From contig CM060731.1 of NCBI GenBank assembly GCA_030704615.1, positions 88,204,756-88,268,755 of the forward strand: a stretch of DNA of 64,000 nucleotides, in the 5' to 3' direction. Below, piece after piece: positions 29,150 through 40,600 of the stretch. Numbering within the stretch: the stretch's first letter is position 1; each line of letters opens with the position of its first letter. This DNA comes from Takakia lepidozioides. Lineage: Eukaryota > Streptophyta > Takakiopsida > Takakiales > Takakiaceae. The position numbers were made by a program, and so were the translations under genes. The notes under the pieces were generated by a model, which was given only the letters and a program-made list of their open reading frames with translations, did no database searches and was not told the DNA's origin.

Positions 29150-29905
29150 CGGCATCGAAATGCGGCACCGAATTTCCATGTCGGACATTGGAATGCGGTG
29201 CCGCATTTCAATGCCGACATGGAAATGTATGAACCGCATTTCAGTGTCGGACAATGGAATGCGGTGCATCATTTCCGTCCAGGTACACGAAATACCAACA
29301 CGGGTCTATAAATTGGACAGACAACGAGGTTGGCATTGCAAATGCGGCGACGCATTTCCAGCTTGGCAATGGAACTTCTTTTTGGACAAGGGAATGTGGT
29401 GCCGCATTTCCGTCCAACACTTCGAAAAGTGTGACATTTCCGACCAGCGCGATGGAATGCGTTACCGCATTTCCGTGAGAGGGTCTGCAAATGGACAAAT
29501 TGCGATGTCCGTTCTGGAAATGCGGCGCCACATTTCCATGTCCGTCATCGACTTTTTTTTGACAATGGAATGCGGTGCCAATTTTTGCTGATGGGCCTGT
29601 AGTTCGAACAACGACCATCCCCAATATGGAAATGCGGCACCGCATTTCCAATTCCGCCATCTCGACCTCCTTGTTCGACCTCTGTAAGCGTGGTGGCATC
29701 CATGCAATGAGCGGGAGAGGCCAAAACTGGCGTGTGGACAAAGGAAATTTTGGAAATGCGGCACCGCATTTCCAATCGGCCGATTACTTTTTACTATGCC
29801 AACATTGAAATGGAAAATTTAGTCCCTCCCCTGTTTTGGAAATGCGGTGCCGCATTTCCAAAAGAGGTTTTTAGAGTTGCCAAAATTTTGGAAATGCGGT
29901 GCCCC
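29150..29905. repeat. Palindrome array E downstream of copy 2
   Basis: About thirteen palindromes of the AAATGCGGNNCCGCATTT type. Spacers such as GGACATCGCAATTTG and GACAATGGAATGCGG match those of arrays C and G, which lie at the equivalent side of the other gene copies. Confidence 0.88.
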
Positions 29906-30047
29906 ATTTCTGATTTTGGGAGCGTCATGGTTTGGGCGATTGTGTGGCTGGAATGCACACTGGAGAGGGGTCACGAATGTCGGGGAGAATTTCCTTTATA
30001 TACTCTAGAGGAGAATTTACATTTACAGAGACTTCATTAAAATTCTA

Positions 30048-33000
30048 TTAATCTTGAAAATCATCCGAATCCTCATCCTGTTCTAGACTGTCCTGCTCCG
30101 CCTCCACCCCCTCATTGCCTTCCTCATCTCCAGCGGACTGCTCGTTGGCCAGGCTTTCAAAAATCCCATCTTCCCTTGCGGAACTGTCCATCTCACCTCC
30201 GTTGGGTCGTCTTCCTCCCTGTCTGCGTCGCTCTCATCCGCTGAATCACATATGTACTTTTGTACCCGTCTACCTGTCTGAGCTGCTGCCAACTCTTTCC
30301 TTATCCTTCTGTCCTCCCTAGCCCTCTCCAAAATCTGCTCTACTTTACTGGGATTCTCACTTCTTCTAATCGCTGTATTTGCGAGTTTAGCTGCATAACT
30401 AGGAAGGGAGTAGTCCCTCACCGGGCTCGTCATGAAGTCGGCCCTCGCAAAGAACGGGACATTCTTCCTGGCAGGAAGTGTAGGCCCTACATGTTTCGAC
30501 CCGGACCCTGCAATCCTGCACATGACAATCATCAACGAGACTAATGAGAACCACAGTCCGGAAATTTGTTTGACAAAAATGACCCAGAAGGCTTTGCAAA
30601 CTTACAATGTTTGCACTCACTCGTATTCCGGGTTCTCCTCCGCATCAATGTCCACTGTGTCTTCCTCGGACTCCGACGAATCCGAGGAGACTTCCGCTCT
30701 GTTGGGAGCCTTAACATTCCGTTGCAGCCCTTCCAGATGGGATCCCCACATGGATGAATCCTCCTCGTAGGCAAAGAGGTGCCGGTCGGAAAACCGCCCA
30801 GCCCACATTGAGGCACCTGTTACAATGCCATCCACACATTACAACATGGCGCTTCAGGTGTCGCAAACTACATCATAACGAGAATTTGCAGAACAGCATA
30901 GATCAAGATTCTGCATACCTGTCCCACAGATGAGGTCCAGCACTGTGCCCTCCACGTCTGTGCATGTCTCCATAATTGTCTGAATGAAGGCAGGGCTCCG
31001 AGTCCGTGAGTACCGCAGGGGTTCCGTTGAAGTGAGGCTATGAGGGAGAAGTTCCTTGGGAACGTTGTTGAACAAAACGTCGTAATCGAGGGGGTCGCAG
31101 TTCGGGTCAACCTTTCCTCCCTCCTTCCGGAAAGCAAAGGTGGAGTTCTCCTTCACAAAGCAGTATGCATCGAACTGCTTCGTCTGCATACACAGGGGGG
31201 AACGATTAGAAACCGAATGCGGCACTGCATTTGAAAACACCCAAGCAAACGAATGGACGAGTGCCAGTGTCGTAATCACCTTCTTCCCTTCCGACCGAAG
31301 GCCCAGTGTGTTGATGCACGTCCACTTCTTTTTCAGAATCGAGACGGCGCTCTTGCGGGTCCACTTTGCAATTCTTGTCTGAGTGTTTTTTCCTCTGCTC
31401 GCCAGGACAACCACACAGCCTCTGTCGTCCAACACCATGCGGGCAAGCCCGAATCCTTTCTTCCAAAAGTCCTCCGAGTACCTGTTCCAAGATGGCAAAG
31501 CTTGCAGTCCTTCCACAGGCTCTCCGTCCGGAATATCCAAGATGATCATATCGCAAGACCACTCGGTGGCATTTCCGCCCCTCCTACAATCCTTGTCTGC
31601 ACACACCCTCTCAAAGAACGAGACCATATTCTGAAATCCTGGGGTGTCGGAAGGCTCTTCGGCAGTCGCCTTCTTCAGTGCTCTGCCCTTCAGACCCTCC
31701 ATGGTCTTCATGTATGCCAACTTGGCTGCCCGTCCATCCAAAGCCGCCAAGAAACTCTCATTTACACACTGGACTACTGTTTCGGGAGCCACTTTCGGCC
31801 TCTTCATTTCCACCGGCTCGAAAGGGTGCCCCCTGGGGGGTTGAAGAGTGCCTTCTTTGCCGAGCCAGTTCTCGTGCCTCTCGTGACAACGGTGGGCACA
31901 GAGGAGGCAGCCTGCGTTTGGGGGGTGGGCTGGTTGCAAAGTCTCCATCGGAGTCCTCTTCCTCACCCTCTTCCTGAACAGGCTGTTTCTGCTTCTTCGT
32001 TTTGGCGGGTGTCACAACAGCTGCTCCTTGCTGGCGAGTCCTCTTCTTCGACCCCTTCTGTTGGGCCTGCACAGCTGCATCCACCGTCTTTTGTGCCATC
32101 TCAGCTACCTTTCTGGATTCTTCCAGAGCAGCAGATTCCTTTGCCGACTTTGGCCCAGCAGGGACACGTCTTTCCTTTCTCTTCTCTTCTGCCAAGGCGT
32201 GCAGATCTTTCTCAGACTCGTCAACAATACCGCCAGACATATCCAGGTACCAGGGGCATCCAACGAGATGTGCGGGATGCCATTGTTTCTGCATCTCGGG
32301 TGTGTAGACACAGCTTGGGCCCGCCACGGTCCAAGCCATGAAGAACGGGGGCTCTTGAGCCAGGGCCCCTGTCTAAAGAAGCACATATTTCATATACCTG
32401 CAAGGCAGTCAGCATGCGTGAGCATAAGATTGGACGAACCTACTCGCAGAGTGCCACCGAAAACATAAAATGCGAATGCGGTGCCGCATTTCCGAGACAA
32501 ACCTCGTAACCAGGCTTCGCATACAAGGGCAGCTGTGCTTCACCTGTAAACAATTCGCATTGCAGCTTTCCCCGCTCCCTCCTGATGTGTAAACTCCACG
32601 CTCCTTCTTGCTGTCTGTAGCTCTCTGGCGAAAAGGTTGTCCTTGTACGCACATCTGAAACGTGTCACGTAGTCTTCCAATGTTTGTGTTCCATCCCATT
32701 TGACGTACAAGCCGAACGAATTTGTGTGCATTACGACTTGCTCCTTCGCATTCGACATTACCTGCGATTCCCAAATGCATTGTCACGTAGCAGTTCAGGG
32801 AATTCATTTCAGAAAAGCAAATCTGGGGAAGTACCTTGAATTACCTGGAACCACCAAGTCATGCGGTTGAGCCACACATCCACTGCAGGGTCGGAAACTT
32901 CGAGTGGAAAAGACCACATTGTCCTTATGCTCTCGATGCATTCCAGATCGACAGCCACCGTGTCTGCCATTTCCGATCCAATGTCAGGAGCTGGAAGAGA

Positions 33001-33927
33001 GTGGCTATTGCTAGGAAGGAACTTCAGTGCATTGAAACCTCACCTTCTCTTTCGCCTCAACACATGCCGTTGAGAGGTGATGCAGTTTCTCCAATTGCAT
33101 GGTCGGCTGCATGGCCCGAGAATAGTGTTTTTGCAATCTCGGGGATGAAGTCCTTTCCAAGTGCCAGATCTGCAATTGCCACCAGCTTCACAAACTTTGA
33201 CTTGTATTTGGTTCTGGACTTGACACCGGCTTCCTTCAAGTGCTCAGTCAATGACTGCAACGTTTTGACCTGCACCTCACTTTCCATGAAGAAGCGTTTG
33301 GCATGGGCCAAATCCAGCTTGATGTTTGACTGCCAACAAAAACATGCAGAAGCGTTACATTCGATTCATGTGGAAAGATTACTGGAAATTTCAATTTGAA
33401 GGATGAGCAGAGGGAAATCGGAGGACGACTTACTTCGTATATCACCTCCACCATTCCATCCATAGTGAGACGATACCATGTCCGATCAGTTTTTGCCACG
33501 GCTTCTGAATGAGCTCGGGCTCCAGCATTTCCGCGAACATGTGCGGATCAGTGAGACCAGTTTTCCTCACCCTGTACAGCATATGTGCCATGTGGGTATG
33601 CACGTACGCATTTTCAGTGACCCTGCAAGGCACACTCTCTAGTTCAGTCCACGAAAGCACGGAAACAAACAGATTGGAAACCGAAATGCGGCACCGCATT
33701 TCGAACGTGCTTGGGAGGGTATGAGTATCTTACGAGTTGAGGTCCGCCATGGCATTCTTGAGCAAGGAGGAGTCTGCCGCCTCACCTTGAGGATGACACA
33801 CTCCACCATGTAATGCCAGCCAATGTGCTTGGCATGGTTGTGCTTGATGTACTCCCACCAGGCGAGAAGTCGGTGATTCCCGTCCCACACAAAGAACATT
33901 TTACCCGACATATGCCGAAGTCTGGAT
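30048..33927 (-). pseudogene. ParB-like/DNA methyltransferase-like protein, broken copy 2
   Basis: Runs from the N gap at 33927 down to the stop region at 30048 and covers the later exons of the intact gene. It includes the end of the ParB-like segment (FVWDGNHRLLAWW near 33870), the motif IV-like MIILDIPDG and the motif I-like VLDLICGTG. At least two frameshifts relative to the intact copy: a lost base in the C-rich stretch near 31920 (TSPPP to KRRLPP) and a lost G near 30178, which removes the acidic tail. The N-terminal exons are hidden in the gap. Intron positions and splice sites agree with the other copies. Confidence 0.75.
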
Positions 33928-34427
33928 NNNNNNNNNNNNNNNNNNNNNNNNNNNNNNNNNNNNNNNNNNNNNNNNNNNNNNNNNNNNNNNNNNNNNNNNN
34001 NNNNNNNNNNNNNNNNNNNNNNNNNNNNNNNNNNNNNNNNNNNNNNNNNNNNNNNNNNNNNNNNNNNNNNNNNNNNNNNNNNNNNNNNNNNNNNNNNNNN
34101 NNNNNNNNNNNNNNNNNNNNNNNNNNNNNNNNNNNNNNNNNNNNNNNNNNNNNNNNNNNNNNNNNNNNNNNNNNNNNNNNNNNNNNNNNNNNNNNNNNNN
34201 NNNNNNNNNNNNNNNNNNNNNNNNNNNNNNNNNNNNNNNNNNNNNNNNNNNNNNNNNNNNNNNNNNNNNNNNNNNNNNNNNNNNNNNNNNNNNNNNNNNN
34301 NNNNNNNNNNNNNNNNNNNNNNNNNNNNNNNNNNNNNNNNNNNNNNNNNNNNNNNNNNNNNNNNNNNNNNNNNNNNNNNNNNNNNNNNNNNNNNNNNNNN
34401 NNNNNNNNNNNNNNNNNNNNNNNNNNN
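33928..34427. other. Assembly gap (500 N)
   Basis: Exactly 500 N, a conventional size for gaps of unknown length. By comparison with the other copies, the missing part should contain the first exons of the gene and an upstream palindrome array, which is more than 500 bp. Confidence 0.95.
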
Positions 34428-34518
34428 CATGAAATCCGCGTATCTTAGACTTCGGCTCACCGCTCATGCGGCTCATGGCTCATGGCTCATGGTTTCTGCT
34501 CATGAAATAGTAAACCTC
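34428..34518 (-). repeat. Left end of Element 2
   Basis: The reverse complement of this segment starts GAGGTTTACTATTTC and has the CATGAGCC units and GGTGAGCCGAAGTCTAAG seen at 3316-3410 and 18181-18280. Confidence 0.75.
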
Positions 34519-34587
34519 GACCCTGCCCCCCACTGTGAATATCATCAACAACAGCCCGGACCTCTGTCACATCCCTACCCACCACAA

Positions 34588-34767
34588 TTACCTCCTCCTT
34601 GTCAGGTACAATGGTCGCAGCAGGGGGTCTTCCATAATGCCACCCGTCACACCCCCTTTTTGCCCCATCATGAGTTCCACTATCTTCTTCAGTTGTGCTT
34701 CCATTCCCCTCTCCCGCTCCGCAGAGAGAGCCGCAAGCCTCTCCAGGGCCCCGATACGGGCAGCCAT
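34588..34767 (-). pseudogene. Short coding remnant with coiled-coil character
   Basis: The minus-strand frame from ATG 34767 reads MAARIGALERLAALSAERER ... AQLKKIVELMM, a heptad-like helix, and ends at a GTAATT that could be a splice donor. Such N-terminal helices are common in retroelement gag-like and transposase genes, but nothing else of the gene is visible, so the parent element is unknown. Confidence 0.3.
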
Positions 34768-34929
34768 TGAGTTCCCCGCTCCCTACGCATACAAACACCC
34801 ACCCGTACTGTTAAAAACCAGAAGAAGAGGCCGAATGTGCAGGATTTCAGGCATTCGGAGATGGCTAGGTTTGGCATAACACCCCTCGTGTACCATGCGT
34901 GGGGGCCCCACATACCCACCAAATCTTAG

Positions 34930-35163
34930 TACAACGTGCCATTCGATTCCGCAACCTCCGTCGTTACCTAGCACGACAATGGTCTCGTCAACCTGTCCAG
35001 GAACATCCTTCCTTTCTTCTTCCAAATAAACTGTGCCCGGTTTGAGCTTGAATTTGGAACAAAGGTAAGTTTCAGTCACTCTGCAAAGTCCTCCCTTGTT
35101 TGGGATCCAGGCTCTCCCAAGTTGCGGAGGACAGCAAACTATAGCGTAGGAATTCGGAGCCAT
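34930..35163 (-). pseudogene. MULE-like transposase N-terminal fragment, second copy
   Basis: From the ATG at 35163: MAPNSYAIVCCPPQLGRAW, CRVTETYLCSKFKLKPGTVYLEEERKD, then similarity to the 1-1093 copy stops near 34935 after IEWHV. It lacks the solo LTR present in the other copy, so it records the uninterrupted state. Truncated and non-functional. Confidence 0.75.
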
Positions 35164-35519
35164 CGAACACCGCACGGAGTTGGCAAGTGCGAGGTTCAGT
35201 ATAGCGACAGACCAAGGCTCACAGGCACCATCTAAGTGGATCTGCTGAGTCCATCGACGATTGGAAGTCGCACATTGAAGTGGAAAGTATTGTTTCAAGC
35301 TACATGCATGAAGGTGGGAGGTTTGATTCCATAGCCAGTGAGTATGACAATGATGGCCGATTCGGCGACGAAATAACATCTCCTGACAGTTTCTCCTGAG
35401 GGTGGATCCAGCAGTATTCTCGGTGCAGACAGGAACGTTCGAACTGACAAGTGCCAGGACTGCTGGTTAAAACTGTCAGACAACCAAGTTGTGCTCATCA
35501 AGACTGGCCGCAATTGTGT

Positions 35520-37335
35520 TGTTTCGGAACAATGCAACCCATTCAGGTTCCAGATTTCCCGTCCCGAGTGATTCTTTCGATTGCTGGTGGACAAAATACG
35601 GCGCCGCATTTCCGTATTGCATCTTGGTCATGCACCAGAGCGACGGAAATGCGGCACCGAGTTTCCGTCCGGGGGAAACCTTTATACTCTCCAGAACGGA
35701 AATGCGGAAACCCATTTCCATCCAGCAAGCACGGTATGTGAAGGTCGAACGGAAATGCGGTACCGCATTTCCGTTCTGATTGAGATTTATGAACAACAGG
35801 AACAGAAATGCGGCACCGCATTTCCGTCCGAGTCGCACTTTTCCGACATTTCAGAACGGAAAAGCGCCGCCGCATTTCCATTTTGTATCTGATGCATGGA
35901 GCTGAGGGATTGAAATGCTGCAGCACATTTCCGTCCTTAAAAGACATTCATACTCTCTAGAACGGAAATGCGGTACCGCATTTTCATTCCACAAGCACGG
36001 TATGTGTAGGTGGAACGGAAATGCGGTACCGCATTTCCGTTCTGATTGAGATTTACGAACAACGGGAACAGAAATGCGGCACCGCATTTCCGTCCGAGTC
36101 GCACTTTTCGACATTCCAGAACGGAAATGCGGCGCCGCATTTGCATTTTGTATCTGATGCATGGAGCCGAGTGCGATTCCGACAGCTTCATACAGCGCAA
36201 TTCCGACCGCTTGAGACATTCATACTATCCAGAACGGAAATGCGGCAACGCATTTCCGTTCTGACTGAAAATCGTGAACCATCTGAACTAAAATGCGGCA
36301 CCGTATTTCCATCCGAGTCGCACCTACCAACATTTCAGAACGGAAATGCGGTACCGCATTTCCGTTCTGACTGAAAATCGTGAACCGTCGGAACTGAAAT
36401 GCGGCAACGCATTTCCATCCGAGTCGCACCTCCCAACATTCCAGAACGGAATGTATTAGATTCAAAAGGGAAATGCGGCACCGCATTTCCGTTCTGATGA
36501 AATATCCTGAAACCTCGGAACTGAAATGCGGTACCGCATTTCCGTGGGAGTCGCACCTTCCGACATTCCAAAACGGAAATGCGGCGCCGCATTTCCGTTT
36601 TGTATGTGAGGCATGGAGCTGTGGAACGAAAATGCGGCACGGAATTTCCGCCAACGTCAGACTTTAATACTCTACAGAACGGAAATGCGGTACCGCATTT
36701 CCATTCTGACTGAAAATCGTGCGCAACGGGAACAGAAATCCGGCACCGCATTTCCGTTCGAGTCGCACCTTCCGACATTCTAGAACGGAAATGCGGCGCC
36801 GCATTTCCGTTTTGTATATTGGGCCTGGAGCTGTGCTACGAAAATGTGTACCCGCATTTCCATCCTTGTGAGACCTTCAAACTTTCCGGACCGGAAATGC
36901 GGCACCGCATTTCTGTCCAGGTGAGACCTCTATACTTTCCCGAACGGAAATGTGGCACGGCATTTCCATTCATCATCTAACGGATGTGAAGTGGGAACGG
37001 AAATGCGGTACCGCATTTCCGTTCACATTGAAAATCATGAACCACGGGAACTGAAATGTTGTGCCTCATTCCCGTCCCAATCGCACCTTTCGACATTCCA
37101 GAACGGAAATGCGGCGCCGCATTTCCCTTTTGAATCTCATACTTGGAGCTGTGGGACGGAAATGCGGCAACGTATTTCCGTTCAACAACTAAGGTATGTG
37201 AAGGTGGAACGGAAATGCGGTGCCGCATTTTCTTCCAACAAGTACGGATGTGTAGCAGAGTGATCGTACTTAACGGAAATGCGGCGCCGCATTCGCATTT
37301 TCGCTCCAACTGATCAGACGCTGGGACGGAAATAC
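35520..37335. repeat. Palindrome array F upstream of the intact gene
   Basis: More than thirty palindromes with the AAATGCGGNNCCGCATTT core. The first part (35520 to about 36330) is array A (2540-3315) in reverse, and the second (to 37335) is array B (5180-6060) in forward orientation, as judged from the order of spacers such as GCACCAGAGCGACGG. The junction lies inside a palindrome. Confidence 0.88.
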
Positions 37336-37645
37336 CTTGAAATGTGAACACGTGGAGCAACGGAATTGCTGCACATGTCGGCACTCTATCTGACTGAAGG
37401 GGCATGAGGCGGCGCGGCCTGACCGTTCGATAATGATGTTTGTTTTTCGGACGGCAGGCGTACCCTCAACGATTCGAATTTCGTAATGACGCAAACTCCC
37501 CGAGGAGACACTTTCGTCCAACCCTTTCGAACCCAAGTGGTGCATCACCGCCGTTTCATCTACTTTTGTCGTGTCTCCTCTGTCACCCCTCTCGCGCTCT
37601 TTCCATCTGCACTCTTTGGCCCTTTTCCCTGTCTCTGTTCTTCTT

Positions 37646-40600
37646 ATGCTCGAACCTGAGAGGGGGGGAGTTCGTGCACCAGCCAGGAGACCTCGTCGCA
37701 AGCTCCGGAAATTATACTTCGGACGTAGGCCAATGCCGAAGGGGAGGAAGCAGATGCGTCTACAGGAGGAGATTGCCATCTCCGAGCAGCAGGCCACTCA
37801 GGCAACCCAGCCACCAGTGAGAGCTCCATGCGATCGGGCTGCGCGCAGCTGATCGAGCACCGAACCCCCCATTTTGCTTCTGTAATTCTTAGACTGAATG
37901 CTAGGAGACTTGAATGCAGAACATGTTTGCATGCCTAACAGGAAAGGTGGACGTTCTGGAGGGATCGCAGGAATCCGAAGAGCCGCAGGAAGAGTCCGAG
38001 GAGCTAGCTACAGCACGTACACCCACCCGATCCCCGAGCGCGGGTATTCCTGCCGGGCCTAGCCCTCTGCGATTCAAAGACGCGTCTTCGAAGGGCAAGT
38101 TCAAAGTCCCAGAGATCGACTCGCGTTCTTCGGTCATGGAGAATCGCCAGCAGGGGTCGGGCCCTTCTCCAGCAAAGTCGAAGAAGAAGCAGCCCGTCCC
38201 TCTACTGGCTTCTGAACCGGCTCAGGCCGATTCACCCCCCCCAACGCGAATGAAGCAGCAGGGTAGAAGACAGATTCAATTGCAGCAGACACCTTCACCT
38301 GCAAGGATGAGGAAGCAGAAGGCAATCAGGGCGACGGGCAAACAATCTCCCGCAAAACCGCTTCCACGAGCTGAAGCTCAGTTCCTGGAGGATTTCCCGC
38401 CTGCAGATGTTGGGGCCGACTCTGCTGCAGCTCAGGCAATGGGATCGACCGTTGATCTCGATTTGGTACCGGAGGAGGGTGCTGCCGCTCAACTTTCGCA
38501 GCAAGACCTCACCACCGATGAGCAAGCAGGCCCGGAGGAGGCCTCTGCAATGGCAGAATTGCCCGCACACAGGCCCCAGAGTGCAGCTCCAGTTGAGGAT
38601 GCTCCAGCTGCTCAGCCACTACCGGCACCTACAGACATGTCTCCGGAGGATTTCAAAAGTGCAGCGGATAAAATGTTGGAGGAGACACACAGTAGCATTG
38701 GCAGAGTTTTGGGCAGCAGGGTATTCCAGCGGACTCTTCGAATCCCACTCTGTCGCATGGTCTCCCTTCCCATCGTCAGGCAGGCCCTTCCCGGAGATGT
38801 GGATAAGCTCAAGTTCGCATTTCGAGAAGGGTACCGTCTGGGATCGGCAGCGTTTTACGTTTCCATTGAGAATGAGGACGGCGAAACTCGTGGACCCACT
38901 GCCGATGAATTGTCAACGTGGGATACCCATTGGCACACTCGCAACCACGAATTCGAGGCGACGCTGAAGGGTGATCCCGACTTCGGCCATATGTCGGGTA
39001 AAATGTTCTTTGTGTGGGACGGGAATCACCGACTTCTCGCCTGGTGGGAGTACATCAAGCAGAACCATGCCAAGCACATTGGCTGGCATTACATGGTGGA
39101 GTGTGTCATCCTGAAGGTGAAGGCGGCAGACTCCTCCCTGCTCAAGAATGCCATGGCGGACCTCAACTCGTAAGATACTCATACCCTCCCTAGCACGTTC
39201 GAAATGCGGTGCCGCATTTCGGTTTCCATTCTGGTTTGTTTCCGTGCTTCCGTGTACTGAACTGGAGAGTGTGCCTTGCAGGGTCACTGAAAATGCGTAC
39301 GTGCATACCCACATGGCACACATGCTGTACAGGGTGAGGAAAACTGGTCTCACTGATCCGCAGATGTTTGCGGAAATGCTGGAGCCCGAGCTCATTCAGA
39401 AAGCCGTTGCAAAAACAGACCGGACATGGTATCGTCTCACTATGGATGGAATGGTGGAGGTGATATACGAAGTAAGTCGTCCTCCAATTTCCCTCTGCTC
39501 ATCCTTCCCCAATTTTCAGTAATCTTTCCACATGAATCGAATGTAACGCTTCTGCATGTTTTTGTTGGCAGTCAAACATCAAGCTGGATTTGGCCCATGC
39601 CAAACGCTTCTTCATGGAAAGTGAGGGGCAGGTCAAAACGCTGCAGTCATTGACTGAGCACTTGAAGGAAGCCGGTGTCAAGTCCAGAACCAAATACAAG
39701 TCAAAGCTTGTGAAGCTGGTGGCAATTGCAGATCCGGCACTTGGAAAGGACTTCATCCCCGAGATTGCAAAACACTATTCTCGGGCCATGCAGCCGACCA
39801 TGCAATTGGAGAAACTGCATCACCTCTCAACGGCATGTGTGGAGGCGAAAGAGAAGGTGAGGTTTCAATGCACTGAAGTTCCTTCCTAGCAATAGCCACT
39901 CTCTTCCAGCTCCTGACATTGGATCGGAAATGGCAGACACGGTGGCTGTCGATCTGGAATGCATCCGAGAGCATAAGGACAATGTGGTCTTTTCCACTGG
40001 AAGTTTCCGACCCTGCAGTGGATGTGTGGCTCAACCGTATGACTTGGTGGTTCCAGGTAATTCAAGGTACTTCCCCAGATTTGCTTTTCTGACATGAATT
40101 CCCTGAACTGCTACGTGACAATGGATTTGGGAATCGCAGGTAATGTCGAATGCGAAGGAGCAAGTCGTAATGCACACAAATTCGTTCGGCTTGTACGTCA
40201 AATGGGATGGAACACAGACATTGGAAGACTACGTGACACGTTTCAGATGTGCGTACAAGGACAACCTTTTCGCCAGAGAGCTACAGACAGCAAGAAGGAG
40301 CGTGGAGTTTACACATCAGGAGGGAGCTGGGAAAGCTGCAATGCGAATTGTTTACAGGTGAAGCACAGCTGCCCTTGTATGCGAAGCCTGGTTACGAGGT
40401 TTGTCTCGGAAATGCGGCACCGCATTCGCATTTTATGTTTTTGGTGGCACTCTGCCAGTAGGTTGGTCTCAACTTTTGCTCACGCATGCTGACTGCCTTG
40501 CAGGTATATGAAATACGTGCTCCTTCAGACAGGGGCCCTGGCTCAAGAGCCCCTGTTCTTCATGGCTTGGACCGTGGCGGGCCCAAGCTGTGTCTACACA

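Larger units (their letters stand above)
18737..34518 (-). mobile_element. Element 2: large DNA transposon, inverted, containing a nested insertion and an assembly gap
   Basis: The right end lies at 18737 (GGGGGCTGCTATTTC facing inward) and the left end at 34518 (reverse of GAGGTTTACTATTTC). Gene order read backward is the same as in Element 1: ParB/methyltransferase gene, palindrome array, gene S, gene L, right end. Inserted at 20393-28434 is a second transposon. Bases 33928-34427 are N, exactly where the upstream palindrome array and first exons should be. The 8 bp beyond each end (TGTTTGGG and GACCCTGC) are different, so no target duplication is visible. Confidence 0.65.

Noticed and set aside
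31253-32341. Long plus-strand ORFs opposite the minus-strand copy 2 (also the opposite-strand ORFs at 9248-10303 and 40469-41650)
   Set aside because: They are antisense shadows of exon 6; the conserved motifs and splice sites belong to the other strand.
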